A stretch of 64,000 nt of DNA from Pseudomonadota bacterium (GTDB lineage Bacteria; Desulfobacterota; Desulfobulbia; Desulfobulbales; JAHJIY01), in NCBI GenBank assembly GCA_018823175.1, contig JAHJIY010000062.1, positions 56,010-120,009 of the forward strand, read 5' to 3'. Shown one piece after another: positions 1-9,571 of this stretch (the first letter of the stretch is position 1; the number at the start of each line of letters is the position of its first letter). The notes below the pieces were generated by a model. It was not told where the DNA came from. It saw only the letters and a list, made by a program, of their open reading frames with translations, and searched no databases. The position numbers and the translations under genes were made by a program.

Positions 1-750
1 ATGGCCTGCAATGAAGAAGGACCAGGCCGCTTACCGGAATGGCAAAGCGTCAGGGAAGAAATCCTGACCTGCTTTTCGCCCCAGGACCTGAGCAATCAAG
101 CGATTCTGGTCTCGGCCGGGCCAACCAGGGAACCCCTTGACCCGGTCCGCTATCTGGGCAACCGATCAACCGGAAAAATGGGATTTGCCCTGGCCGCCAC
201 CGCCCATCGCCGCGGGGCCAAAGTGACTCTGGTTTCCGGCCCGGTCACTCTCCCTCATCCCCCCGGAGTAAAGGTGGTTGAAGTAAATACGGCGACAGAA
301 ATGCATAAAGTGATCATGGATTTGTGCCATGATTCATCAATAGTGGTCAAAGCCGCTGCCGTCTCGGACTTCAGACCGGGAACCTATTCATCCCGCAAAA
401 TAAAAAAACAAACCTCGGGCCTTGAACTCAAACTTGAAAAAAACCCTGATATCCTGGCAGAACTTGGCCTTCTTAAGAAAAACAATAAGAAGTTCCCATT
501 CCTGATCGGATTCGCGGCGGAGAGCCATGATCTGCTTGAAGAAGGATGGCGCAAACTAAAAGAAAAAAACCTGGACATGATCGTAGTCAATGATATAACA
601 AGCTCGGATTCAGGTTTTGAAACCGACTCCAACCGGGTCACCATCCTGGACAAAAACGGCACCGAAAAAAAGCTGCCGCTGCTGAGTAAAGAAGAAACAT
701 CCTGTCAGATATGGGACAGAGTGGTGAAATTAATGAGCGAAGACAGGTAA
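1..750 (+). CDS. coaBC: CoaBC C-terminal part: phosphopantothenoylcysteine synthetase (5' end outside window)
   Basis: This is the CoaB half of the bifunctional CoaBC enzyme of coenzyme A synthesis, which joins 4'-phosphopantothenate to cysteine using CTP. The visible part reads ILVSAGPTREPLDPVRYLGN followed by RSTGKMG, the standard CoaB nucleotide-binding start, then KAAAVSDFRP and KKNPDIL-type motifs. The first residues (ACNEEGPGRLPE) correspond to the end of the CoaC decarboxylase domain, so the ATG at base 1 is internal and the gene begins upstream of the window. The stop codon at 748-750 is at the normal end of the family. The next gene, an RND adaptor, is 173 bp away and unrelated in function. 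Confidence 0.93.
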   Translation: MACNEEGPGRLPEWQSVREEILTCFSPQDLSNQAILVSAGPTREPLDPVRYLGNRSTGKMGFALAATAHRRGAKVTLVSGPVTLPHPPGVKVVEVNTATEMHKVIMDLCHDSSIVVKAAAVSDFRPGTYSSRKIKKQTSGLELKLEKNPDILAELGLLKKNNKKFPFLIGFAAESHDLLEEGWRKLKEKNLDMIVVNDITSSDSGFETDSNRVTILDKNGTEKKLPLLSKEETSCQIWDRVVKLMSEDR

Positions 751-923
751 TAGCGGTTAGTGGTTAGCGAAAAATAATAATGCCGGTCACGGATTTTAAC
801 GAACATAAACCTTGAATATACAAAGCGAAACGCACCCCAAGGGTATTTGCTACGCGGCACATTCCCCGCAGCAAGCCACGGGGAGCTGCAATATCTTGCT
901 TTAAACTTCCAAAAACATAACCT

Positions 924-2045
924 ATGAAAGAAACTATCACCAAAAAAATCTGGACATATTTGCCCTGGCTATTTCTGTCGTTAATTATTCTGATCATTAT
1001 CGTCATGGCCGGTGCTATCTCCTCCAAAAAAGAAGCGCTTGAGGCTATCAAAACACAAAGCGCCGACGCCTCGGTGCCGGCGATAAGCGTCGTAACCCAA
1101 ACTATCATCCCGGCCCCGATGTCCGACCGCATTGACCTGCCCGCCCTGGTTTTGCCCTGGGAAGACCTGATGGTCAAAACTGAAGTGGAAGGGAAAATCA
1201 TCTCGGTCTCGGTCAAGGAAGGCGACCGCGTCAACAAAGGTCAGGCTATCGCCCAGATTGATGACCGTGATTATCGCAATAACCTCCATGCCATCCAGGC
1301 CAGACAGGAATTAGCCACCGCCAACTTTAACCGACTTAAGGAACTGGCAAAAACCAACGCCGTAACCCAGGCCATGTTCGATGAGGCCAACGCCGTTTTC
1401 AAAGAAATTAACGCCATGCTGGCCACTGCCGAACTCAATCTGGAACGATGCGAGATCAAGGCGCCAATCGCGGGGGTTATTAACAATCTGCCGGTCAGAA
1501 ACGGCATGCTTCTCGCCCACAGCGACCCGGTTGCCCAGATCCTTGACCTGGCCCGGCTCAAGGTGGAAGTGGCCATCCCGGAATCAGACGTCACCGCCGT
1601 CAGCCAGGTGGACAGCTGCCCTCTTATTCTGGCAGCCCTTGATAACCGGGAGATCATCGGCCGCAAGATATTCCTGGCCAGTCAACCCCAATTCCCATCC
1701 ATGGTTTACACCCTGCGACTAGCAATTGATAACCAGAGCGACGAGATTAAGCCCGGCATGTTCGCCCGGGCCAAGATCACAAAACAGACAGTTAATGAGG
1801 CGCTCGGCATCCCGCTATATGCCGTACTGACCGAAAAGGATGAAAAATTTGTCTTTATCGCCCAGGATAACCTGGCCCGCAAAATAAAGGTTGAAACCGG
1901 TTTCATGGAAGGCTGGAAAGTCCGGATCACCTCCGGCCTGAAGCCGGAAGATCAGGTGGTCATCGTCGGCCATCGCGGCCTGGAAGACGGCCAACCAGTA
2001 AATATCGTTAAAACAATTACAGACCAGCAAAATATCGGTTTATAG
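924..2045 (+). CDS. RND efflux periplasmic adaptor (membrane fusion protein)
   Basis: This is a HlyD/AcrA-type adaptor that would bridge the inner-membrane pump encoded just downstream to an outer-membrane channel. Residues about 10-32 form one hydrophobic segment without an obvious lipobox, so it is probably a membrane-anchored adaptor. Next come the lipoyl/barrel-sandwich half motif (GKIISVSVKEGDRVNKGQ), an alpha-helical hairpin at roughly 95-165, the second lipoyl half (CEIKAPIAGVI) and a C-terminal beta-barrel and membrane-proximal domain. At 373 residues it is a normal length. It ends 6 bp before the pump gene, so the two are co-transcribed. No TolC-like gene lies in the window, so the outer-membrane partner must be encoded elsewhere. 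The substrate cannot be deduced. Confidence 0.92.
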   Translation: MKETITKKIWTYLPWLFLSLIILIIIVMAGAISSKKEALEAIKTQSADASVPAISVVTQTIIPAPMSDRIDLPALVLPWEDLMVKTEVEGKIISVSVKEGDRVNKGQAIAQIDDRDYRNNLHAIQARQELATANFNRLKELAKTNAVTQAMFDEANAVFKEINAMLATAELNLERCEIKAPIAGVINNLPVRNGMLLAHSDPVAQILDLARLKVEVAIPESDVTAVSQVDSCPLILAALDNREIIGRKIFLASQPQFPSMVYTLRLAIDNQSDEIKPGMFARAKITKQTVNEALGIPLYAVLTEKDEKFVFIAQDNLARKIKVETGFMEGWKVRITSGLKPEDQVVIVGHRGLEDGQPVNIVKTITDQQNIGL

Positions 2046-2051
2046 AATCCA

Positions 2052-5000
2052 ATGATTATCAGCGACACCGCCATTAAAAAAAGGGTCAGTGTTATTGTCC
2101 TTTCCCTGATCATCATGATTATCGGCATTTATTGCTACATGGACCTGCCCCGTGAGTCCGCCCCGGACATTACCATTCCGCATGTTTTCATCTCAACCAG
2201 CTACAAAGGCGTCTCACCGCCTGATATGGAAACCTCGGTAACCATACCCATCGAAAAGAAACTCACCGGCCTGGAAAATGTCAAAAAGATAAAATCGGTC
2301 TCCTCGGAAGGGATCAGTTCTATTGATATCGAATTTATCACCGGCACCGACATCGACCAGGTTTTACCGAAAGTACAGGACAAGGTAGATGAGGCAGGAC
2401 AAGACCTGCCGGCCGATCTGGAAGAAGACCCTTCAGTCTTTGAGGTGAACATCTCGGAAATGCCGATTGTGATCTTTGCCTTAAGCGGCACGGTGGACTC
2501 TGCCAGACTCAAGGAAATAGCTGATGATCTGGGCGATCTGATCGAGACCGTGCCCGGTGTTTTAGAAGCCGAGGTCACCGGCGGTCGGGAACGAGAGATC
2601 AGGGTCGAGTTTATGCCGGAAAAACTCACCTACTTCGGGATCTCCAGTCAGGAAATCGAGGCGACCCTGCGCCGGGAAAACCAGAATGTCTCGGGCGGCA
2701 TCATGCACATGGCCGACGGCCGTTTCCAGTTGCAAACCCCCGGCGAGCTTAAAAGTCCGCAGGATTTTTTCCGACTGATCGTCGGCAGCCGCAACGGTCA
2801 GCCGATCTACCTGGCCGATGTGGCAAATATCTTTGACGGCTTTAAAGAAGAAAACAGCCGCTCCCGGCTCGACGGAATATCGTCGATCACCATCATGGTA
2901 AAAAAACGGGCCGGTGAAAATATTATCCGAATTACCGACCAGGTAGATGCCATAATCGCTAAAGATCAGACCAAATGGCCCCTGGGCACCAAAATCACCA
3001 AACTGATGGACCAGGCCAAGGAAATTCGAAACATGGTGGCCGACCTGGAAAACAACCTGATTTCAGGTCTTATTCTGGTTATCCTGGTCCTGCCTTTAGC
3101 ACTAGGCATCCGTAACGCCATTCTGGTCGGCCTGGCCATCCCGTTTTCCATGTTTTTAAGTTTCACCATTCTTTACGTGATGGGTATAACCCTGAACATG
3201 GTCGTTCTTTTCAGCCTGACCCTGGCCTTAGGCATGCTGGTCGACAACGCCATTGTCATCATCGAAAACATCTATCGCTTCACCTCACAGGGCGTGCCGC
3301 GGATTGAGGCGGCGATGCGGGCGACCAGCGAGGTGGCCTATCCGGTGATCGGCTCGACTCTTACTACCGTGGCCGCCTTTTTCCCCATGCTGTTCTGGCC
3401 CGGGATCATGGGCGAATTCATGCGTTACCTGCCGATCACCCTGATCGTCACCCTCTCGGCCAGTTTATTTGTGGCGATGGTGATTAATCCCGCCCTGGCC
3501 TCTTTGATCCTGAAAGAGGCAAAGCCTAGTGAGTTATCTCCCGCTAGCGATCAAGACCCCTTATCAGCCGGCGAACAACCGGTAGCGCCAAAAGGTTTTA
3601 TTCTGACCAACTACAAACGGGTGCTCGAATCGGGCCTGAAAAACAGAACAGCGGTCCTGCTAACCTGCTTTGCCCTGTTGATTTTGATTTTTCAGGCCTG
3701 GCTCCTGCGGACCGGCCTGGAAAGACCGGTTGAGTTTTTCCCTGATGTCGACCCTCCTTCCCTTGATGTCAATATCGACATTCCGGAAGGGGCAGATATC
3801 GAGTTATGCGACAGGATTGTCCGCCAGATCGAAATGGCGATCAGCGATCAAAGCTTGACCGGCCCGGGCAGCGCTTCTTACATCTCGACCTCCGGTTATA
3901 ATCAGGCCCTGGCCGCCAAAGAACACCAAATGCGTGACGGCTCGCCATATCAGGCAGTGACCGATATCGAAAACATCAAAAATGTTTATGCCAATGCGAT
4001 CGCCGGGTCCCAAGGATCCGAGGCCTTTGGCGGTAAAAGTCCAAACCATGTGGGAATCCAGTTTCTTGATTTTAATGAGCGCTCAGTGCCGACCCCGCAG
4101 AGTGTGGAACATATTCGCCAAAGGGTAAAAAACATTCCCGGCGCCATGATCACAATCAAATCGGCAGATACCGGCCCCCCCACCGGGCCGCCGATCAATA
4201 TCGAAATCGCCGGGGATGATTTCACGACGCTCGGGCTGATCGCCAAACAGATCAAAAAACTCGCCGCCCCCTTCCCATTTATTAAGGACCTGAAAGATGA
4301 CTTTCAGGAAGGATCGCCCACGATCAGACTTGAAATCGACCGTCAGAAAGCGTCCCTGGTCGGCCTGTCGCTGACCGCGATCGGCCAGGCCCTGAAAAAC
4401 GGCTATAACGGCCTGGAGGTTTCGACCTATCGGGAAGGCAACGATGAATTTGATATCACCATCCAGCTCCCGATGCAAAACCGCCTCAACACCGAGACCC
4501 TGCTGAACCTTTTAATCGCCACGCCGCAAGGCACCTTGATCCCGCTTTCCACCCTGGCCAGTTTCCAATATACCGGCAGCCTCGGCCAGATTGTCCGGAT
4601 CAATAACCAGAGGGTGGTAACCGTTTCCGCCAATGTCGACGAGGCCACCATCCCCTCGCCGGTTGCCAGGTCACGGATCGCAGAGGTCCTGGCCAAAACA
4701 AAACTGCCGCCCGGTTACAGCATCCGGCTGACCGGCGAGCAGGAAGACCAGAAGGAATCCGAGGATTTTCTGGCCAAGGCCTTTATTATCGCACTGTTCC
4801 TGGTATCCCTGGTCTTGATCACCCAGTTCAATTCAGTGGGCCAGCCGATGGTCATCATGACCTCGGTTATCCTTTCCCTGGGCGGCGCTTTTCTGGGCCT
4901 GACCATTTATAAAATGAGTTTCGGAATTATCATGACCGGGGTCGGCGTAATTTCGCTCGCCGGGGTCGTGGTCAACAACGCCATTGTTCTGATCGACTAC

Positions 5001-5372
5001 ACCAACAAATTACAGGAGCGCGGCATGGCCTGCAGCGAAGCAATAATCGCCGCCGGTTGCACCCGACTGCGTCCGGTCCTGCTGACCGCGCTCACCACAA
5101 TTCTCGGCCTGATTCCCATGGTAAGCGGCATCTCCTACGATTTTCACGCGATGCAGATTTCCTGGGCCAGCGAATCTAGTCAGTGGTGGCGTTCCATGGC
5201 GATGGCCGTTATCTTCGGTCTGCTGGTAGCCACCATCCTTACTCTGGTGGTAGTGCCAATCCTTTACTCCGTTCTTGAATCGATCAAAAACGGTTCAGAC
5301 GCATTAATGACCAGAACAAAAAAAGAATACTGGTTACTGTATGAGCGGATTTTTGGCACAGGTGAGATCTAA
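2052..5372 (+). CDS. RND-family efflux transporter (AcrB/HAE1-like permease)
   Basis: This 1106-residue inner-membrane proton-driven pump has the usual RND layout: TM1 at about 10-28, a large periplasmic loop, TM2-TM6 from about 335 to 485, TM7 near 535, a second periplasmic loop and TM8-TM12 at the C-terminus. The TM4 motif GMLVDNAIVIIENI carries the acidic residue needed for proton relay, and the repeat in TM10 reads GVVVNNAIVLIDYTN. Length and motifs fit a functional pump of the broad HAE1 or heavy-metal type rather than SecDF or MmpL. It follows the adaptor gene by 6 bp. An extra loop of about 40 residues after TM6 (PASDQDPLSAGEQP region) is hydrophilic and likely cytoplasmic. Confidence 0.93.
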   Translation: MIISDTAIKKRVSVIVLSLIIMIIGIYCYMDLPRESAPDITIPHVFISTSYKGVSPPDMETSVTIPIEKKLTGLENVKKIKSVSSEGISSIDIEFITGTDIDQVLPKVQDKVDEAGQDLPADLEEDPSVFEVNISEMPIVIFALSGTVDSARLKEIADDLGDLIETVPGVLEAEVTGGREREIRVEFMPEKLTYFGISSQEIEATLRRENQNVSGGIMHMADGRFQLQTPGELKSPQDFFRLIVGSRNGQPIYLADVANIFDGFKEENSRSRLDGISSITIMVKKRAGENIIRITDQVDAIIAKDQTKWPLGTKITKLMDQAKEIRNMVADLENNLISGLILVILVLPLALGIRNAILVGLAIPFSMFLSFTILYVMGITLNMVVLFSLTLALGMLVDNAIVIIENIYRFTSQGVPRIEAAMRATSEVAYPVIGSTLTTVAAFFPMLFWPGIMGEFMRYLPITLIVTLSASLFVAMVINPALASLILKEAKPSELSPASDQDPLSAGEQPVAPKGFILTNYKRVLESGLKNRTAVLLTCFALLILIFQAWLLRTGLERPVEFFPDVDPPSLDVNIDIPEGADIELCDRIVRQIEMAISDQSLTGPGSASYISTSGYNQALAAKEHQMRDGSPYQAVTDIENIKNVYANAIAGSQGSEAFGGKSPNHVGIQFLDFNERSVPTPQSVEHIRQRVKNIPGAMITIKSADTGPPTGPPINIEIAGDDFTTLGLIAKQIKKLAAPFPFIKDLKDDFQEGSPTIRLEIDRQKASLVGLSLTAIGQALKNGYNGLEVSTYREGNDEFDITIQLPMQNRLNTETLLNLLIATPQGTLIPLSTLASFQYTGSLGQIVRINNQRVVTVSANVDEATIPSPVARSRIAEVLAKTKLPPGYSIRLTGEQEDQKESEDFLAKAFIIALFLVSLVLITQFNSVGQPMVIMTSVILSLGGAFLGLTIYKMSFGIIMTGVGVISLAGVVVNNAIVLIDYTNKLQERGMACSEAIIAAGCTRLRPVLLTALTTILGLIPMVSGISYDFHAMQISWASESSQWWRSMAMAVIFGLLVATILTLVVVPILYSVLESIKNGSDALMTRTKKEYWLLYERIFGTGEI

Positions 5373-5450
5373 GAGGAAAGCATTCTTGAAAAGGATTTGC
5401 GCTACAACTGAGGAGATTGGCAGAAAACTTATTTAATGTAACTTTTGCTT

Positions 5451-5500
5451 AAAGCTGAGTTGAGCAGCTTGTCTGCTCGTACGAAACTTATACCCGCAGG
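5451..5500 (-). repeat. Dispersed hairpin repeat, copy R1 (reverse orientation)
   Basis: Read on the minus strand this is ATAAGTTTCGT, a stem-loop GAGCAG-ACAAG-CTGCTC, then AACTCAGCTTT. It matches copies at 36015 and 41729 and, more loosely, 23386. The stem bases differ from those copies (GAGCCG/CGGCTC) but pairing is kept. It lies between the convergent pump gene and the GGDEF-EAL gene. Confidence 0.7.
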
Positions 5501-5527
5501 GTGAAACCAGCCGACAACCTGGTTAAA

Positions 5528-7222
5528 TCAATTTTTACGTCTTAAAATTTCAGACATGGCCCCGGCATCAACCGCCGGACTGAAGTAATTACCCTGCCCT
5601 TCATCACAACCATATTCTTGCAGGAAGGCCAGTTGCTCCTTGCTTTCGACCCCTTCCGCCGTGACCTTCATCTCCAAAGAGTGGGCCAGGGAGATAATGG
5701 CCTTGCAGATTGCGCTATCGTCCGAGCCCTTCCTGATATTACCCACAAAAGTTTGATCTATCTTCAACCGATCGATCGGATATGATTTCAGACTGCTCAG
5801 CGATGAATATCCGGTCCCGAAATCATCCAGCGAGATGGTGACCCCGATATCCCTGATCCTTTCAATCATCTGATTATGTTCCTGAAAATGATTCATCAGG
5901 GTATCTTCGGTCAGTTCCAGTTCAAGGTTCTCTGATTTAACGGAAGTCTCGGCAATTACCCTGGCGATCATGTCGGCCAGGTCCAATTTTTTGAGCTGCC
6001 GGGTGGAAAAATTTACCGCCATACGCAGATCGGGAAAACCATTTTCACTCCATTGCCTTAGCTGCCGACACGCGGTCCGGAGCACCCATTCTCCGATGGA
6101 GTTAATCATCCCCGTCTCATTTAAAAGAGGCAGAAACTGATCAGGCGGCACCAGGTCCTGTCCTTCTGGGGCCCATCGGAGCAAGGCCTCAACCCCGACT
6201 ATCTTCTGATCAGTCAGCGAGTATTGGGGCTGATAGTACAGGATGAACTCATCTTTTTCCAGAGCACGATGCAAACTGCTCTCCATATACATCTGTTTCT
6301 CAACCTGATCGCTCACCGCCTTGGAATAAAATCGGTAACTGTTACCGCCATCGGCCTTGGACTTGTACATGGCGGCATCAGCGCTTTTAATCAGGCTTTC
6401 GGCATCCTCACTATCAAAGGGATAAAAAGCGATGCCGACACTGGCCGCGGTAAAAACCTCCCCCCCTTCCAGGATAAAAGCTGGTCTTATGGCGTCAACA
6501 ATCCGTTGCGCGATAATCGAGGCACTCTTGGTATCGGTAAGTGCGGAAAGGATAACCACGAATTCATCGCCGCCCATCCGGGCTACAGTATCGCAGTCCC
6601 GCACACATTTGGACAGGCGGTCGCTAACCCCTTTCAGCAGAAGGTCTCCGGCGTTATGCCCCAGAGTATCATTGATGATTTTAAACCGGTCCAGATCAAG
6701 AAAAAGCAAACCGACCAGGCATGCTTCCCGGGCGGCCAGGGTGATAGAATGCCGCAACCGGTCATGAAAAAGGTTCCGATTGGGCAACCCGGTCAACGGA
6801 TCGTACTGAGCCATATATGCAAGTTTCTGCTCGGTATTGCTTCTTTCGATGGAATAACGGATTGAACGCTCAAGCAAAGGGGCGTTTAATTGTCCTTTGC
6901 TCAAAAAATCAGCGGCCCCGGCCTTCATCGCCTCCAGATCAACTTCCCGGTCGGCCTGACCGGTCAGCAGGATAATCGGCTTCCGGCAGCCGACCAGGAT
7001 CACCTCACGCAGAAGCTCAAGCCCGCTGTGCTGGCCCAGACGGTAATCAAAAAGATAAACATCATGCTCATTCTTCTCGACCGCCAACAAGGCCTCGCTA
7101 AAGGAGGAAATCCAGTCAAGTTTAAAATCCGTATGCAGGATATCATCGAGCAGGTCACGGGTGATGATATAATCATCCTCATCATCATCAACCAGCAGGA
7201 CTTTAACTTGGTTTTGGGCCAT
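5528..7222 (-). CDS. Response regulator with GGDEF and EAL domains (cyclic-di-GMP turnover)
   Basis: This 564-residue cytoplasmic protein has an N-terminal receiver domain (phosphoacceptor Asp in LFDYRLGQHSG, Lys in FLSKG), a diguanylate cyclase domain near 140-300 and a phosphodiesterase domain near 310-560. The cyclase active site is intact (RMGGDEF) and is preceded by an RxxD inhibitory site (RDCD). The EAL domain keeps VEALLRW and DDFGTGYSSLSSL, so both activities could be real. It is the last gene of the minus-strand signalling operon, 50 bp after the stand-alone receiver. It is the likely output: kinase signals arriving here would change cyclic-di-GMP levels. Confidence 0.93.
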   Translation of the reverse strand: MAQNQVKVLLVDDDEDDYIITRDLLDDILHTDFKLDWISSFSEALLAVEKNEHDVYLFDYRLGQHSGLELLREVILVGCRKPIILLTGQADREVDLEAMKAGAADFLSKGQLNAPLLERSIRYSIERSNTEQKLAYMAQYDPLTGLPNRNLFHDRLRHSITLAAREACLVGLLFLDLDRFKIINDTLGHNAGDLLLKGVSDRLSKCVRDCDTVARMGGDEFVVILSALTDTKSASIIAQRIVDAIRPAFILEGGEVFTAASVGIAFYPFDSEDAESLIKSADAAMYKSKADGGNSYRFYSKAVSDQVEKQMYMESSLHRALEKDEFILYYQPQYSLTDQKIVGVEALLRWAPEGQDLVPPDQFLPLLNETGMINSIGEWVLRTACRQLRQWSENGFPDLRMAVNFSTRQLKKLDLADMIARVIAETSVKSENLELELTEDTLMNHFQEHNQMIERIRDIGVTISLDDFGTGYSSLSSLKSYPIDRLKIDQTFVGNIRKGSDDSAICKAIISLAHSLEMKVTAEGVESKEQLAFLQEYGCDEGQGNYFSPAVDAGAMSEILRRKN

Positions 7223-7272
7223 ATCCTTAAACTGAAATCCGTAAATGTTGATCTGCGTAGTGATGACAGATT

Positions 7273-7770
7273 TTAATTTTTACTCGGTGGCAACTCGACA
7301 ATCTCAAACCAGTATTTAGCCAGGGCCTGCATCACATCGACCAGTCCGACAAAGGAAACCGGCTTGGTGATAAATGAGTTGACCCCTAAATCATAGGAAC
7401 GGACAATATCCTCTTCCGCTTTGGAAGTAGTCATTACCACGATGGGAATACTGCGCAGTTTCGGGTCGCCCTTGATTTCTTCCAGGGCTTCACGCCCGCT
7501 CTTTCTGGGCATATTAAGATCAAGCAGAATAAGACCGGGACGGGGATTTTTCTCCTTGTCCGTATATTTGCCCTTATGGTTGAGAAAATCCATCAACTCT
7601 TCGCCGTCCTCCACAAACCGGATCACATTACTCAGTCTAGCCTCTTCCAAAGCCTCCTGAGCCATCAGGCGATCATCCTCATCGTCATCTGCCATCAAAA
7701 TGGTAATTTGCGCTTTTTTATCTTCCATCATCATCCTCAACTCAATAAGTTTTTTAATTTCATCTTTCAT
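7273..7770 (-). CDS. Stand-alone receiver-domain protein (Rcp1/CheY-like)
   Basis: This single REC domain of 165 residues has the acidic pocket ADDDEDD, phosphoacceptor Asp in LLDLNMPRKSG and Lys in FITKPVSF. The DLNMPRKSG signature and the C-terminal helix are typical of Rcp1-type receivers that pair with HDLQEP-class kinases such as the two encoded upstream. The start at 7770 is supported by GGAG six bases upstream; a run of three ATG codons at 7734-7726 is an alternative. It has no output domain and probably acts by phosphotransfer or by binding a partner, possibly the GGDEF-EAL protein encoded next. Confidence 0.92.
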   Translation of the reverse strand: MKDEIKKLIELRMMMEDKKAQITILMADDDEDDRLMAQEALEEARLSNVIRFVEDGEELMDFLNHKGKYTDKEKNPRPGLILLDLNMPRKSGREALEEIKGDPKLRSIPIVVMTTSKAEEDIVRSYDLGVNSFITKPVSFVGLVDVMQALAKYWFEIVELPPSKN

Positions 7771-8014
7771 CAGACACTCCGAATTCCCCCATTTTTCATA
7801 AACAAATCAGTTACCACTTTTGATACAGTCATTAGACATCATATAACTTCAAAGTTTTGGTCGTCAACGCCTAACCAGCATGATTTTCTCAGCGATTGCC
7901 CAGATCCATGCCGCCCGGTTTAAACCAAAAAAAATAATATTCTTTAACTACATCATGATAGCGGATCATACCATTAGGATTTCCGCCAACCGCCCATCCA
8001 TTATCCGGTTGAGC

Positions 8015-9571
8015 TCAATCAAGTTTGACCGGCAAAATAACGGTAAATACGGATCCGGCCCCGATCTCGCTTTCGACCTTAATTTCACCCCGGTGATTTT
8101 CCGCGATCTTTCGACACAAGGCCAGGCCCATGCCGGTCCCCTCATGGACCCCGGGCGCATGCAACTTCTGAAATACTCCAAAAATTCGGTCCATATAACG
8201 TTGATCAAAACCGCAGCCATTATCCCGCACCGTGAGTTCCCATTGTTCATCTACCAAGACACAGCGGATCTCAAGGACCGGTGGCACACCCGGTCGCCGA
8301 AACTTTAAACCGTTATCAATCAGCTGGCGAAGCAGGATTTGCAGTTGCATCTCATCGGCATTTATCTCCGGCAACCAGTCAAAATCGACTTTGGCCTCAA
8401 GACTCTCGATCTTATCGTTCAACTCAGAGTAAATCGTCACCATTAATTCATTAAGATTTACCTTGCGGAGGTCAGGTTCACGATTGATAATTCGATTATA
8501 TTCAAGCAGATCATCCAGGAGTTCCCTCATCCGTCCGGCCGAGACACTCAGCCGATCAAGATATCCATCTTTGTCCCCAACCGAACCATTTTCAGCCCCA
8601 GTCCTGATCATTTCACAAAAGGTAGTAATTTTGCGGAGAGGTTCCTGCAGATCGTGGGAAGCGATAAATATAAATTCCTGTAATTCCTCGGAATTACGTT
8701 TTAATCTGGCCGTATATTGTTCAAGATTTTCCCGGGCCTGCAGCCGTTCATCTGCCATTGAATGAAGGTTATTTTCCATCTGATTAAAAGAAGAGGCCAG
8801 ATCGCCAAATTCGTCCCGGGAATTAATCACCAGCGGCAGGCCGGTCTCGCCCCGACCAATCAAGTCAGCCTTGACGACCAGTTTTTGAATATTCCCCGCA
8901 ATGGCCCGGGCCTGGATCACGCCGAAGGCAACCGCGAAAAACAGGGAAAAGCCGCCCAGCGCAATGACCAGATAGAAGATCCTGGTATGAAAATTTTTAA
9001 CTTCAATAATTTTTTGTTCAATCCCGAGCAGGTGTTTTTCTTTAAGCTTTCCGACATATTCAAGAAAAGAGCGCTCCACCTGCTCAAAATACTCCTTCAT
9101 CTCTAAAATTTTTTCCCCGTGAACCCCGTTTTGTTTGGCGCTGATCAATCCGGAACTCAGGGCGAGCAATTTTTCACCATAAGATTTAAGGACATTCTCC
9201 TCCTCGGGATCTGAAAGGCTATACATCTTCTGGAGGGCAAGATAGCGTTCGTAGGCGGCATAAAAAGAGGCAACCCCTTCATTGATCAAAGAACCCTCAC
9301 CGTCTTTCGCCTCCGAATCAAGTTCTTCACCTTTTTGTCTGGCATGACCGCCCTCGTCGATCACCACCAGTAACTCGCTGGTCGAAGCCACAATTCTCAT
9401 TCCGAAAAATTTCAGATCGTCCAGAACCTCATAGACCGGAAAATGATAATTGGTAAAATTGTTGTAGGTGTCATTAACCTTTAACAGGGAGCCGATCCCG
9501 AACAGTCCAACCATCACGGTGATAACCGCAATCGCCAGATAACCGGTAATAAGTTTCCGCGAAAGTCTCAT
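8015..9571 (-). CDS. Membrane sensor histidine kinase (HAMP-HisKA-HATPase)
   Basis: This 518-residue kinase has TM1 at about 8-28, a periplasmic helical sensor of about 160 residues, TM2 near 195-217, a HAMP linker, then a HisKA domain with the HDLQEPLRK box and an ATPase domain (DNGLKF N-box, RDNGCGFD G1 box, HEGTGMGLALC G2 box). The HDLQEP box is typical of kinases that signal to stand-alone receivers like the one downstream. The ATG at 9571 shares its A with the TGA of the preceding kinase gene, which indicates translational coupling. The TTG one codon upstream is less likely. It shares its architecture from HAMP onward with the kinase encoded upstream. Confidence 0.92.
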   Translation of the reverse strand: MRLSRKLITGYLAIAVITVMVGLFGIGSLLKVNDTYNNFTNYHFPVYEVLDDLKFFGMRIVASTSELLVVIDEGGHARQKGEELDSEAKDGEGSLINEGVASFYAAYERYLALQKMYSLSDPEEENVLKSYGEKLLALSSGLISAKQNGVHGEKILEMKEYFEQVERSFLEYVGKLKEKHLLGIEQKIIEVKNFHTRIFYLVIALGGFSLFFAVAFGVIQARAIAGNIQKLVVKADLIGRGETGLPLVINSRDEFGDLASSFNQMENNLHSMADERLQARENLEQYTARLKRNSEELQEFIFIASHDLQEPLRKITTFCEMIRTGAENGSVGDKDGYLDRLSVSAGRMRELLDDLLEYNRIINREPDLRKVNLNELMVTIYSELNDKIESLEAKVDFDWLPEINADEMQLQILLRQLIDNGLKFRRPGVPPVLEIRCVLVDEQWELTVRDNGCGFDQRYMDRIFGVFQKLHAPGVHEGTGMGLALCRKIAENHRGEIKVESEIGAGSVFTVILPVKLD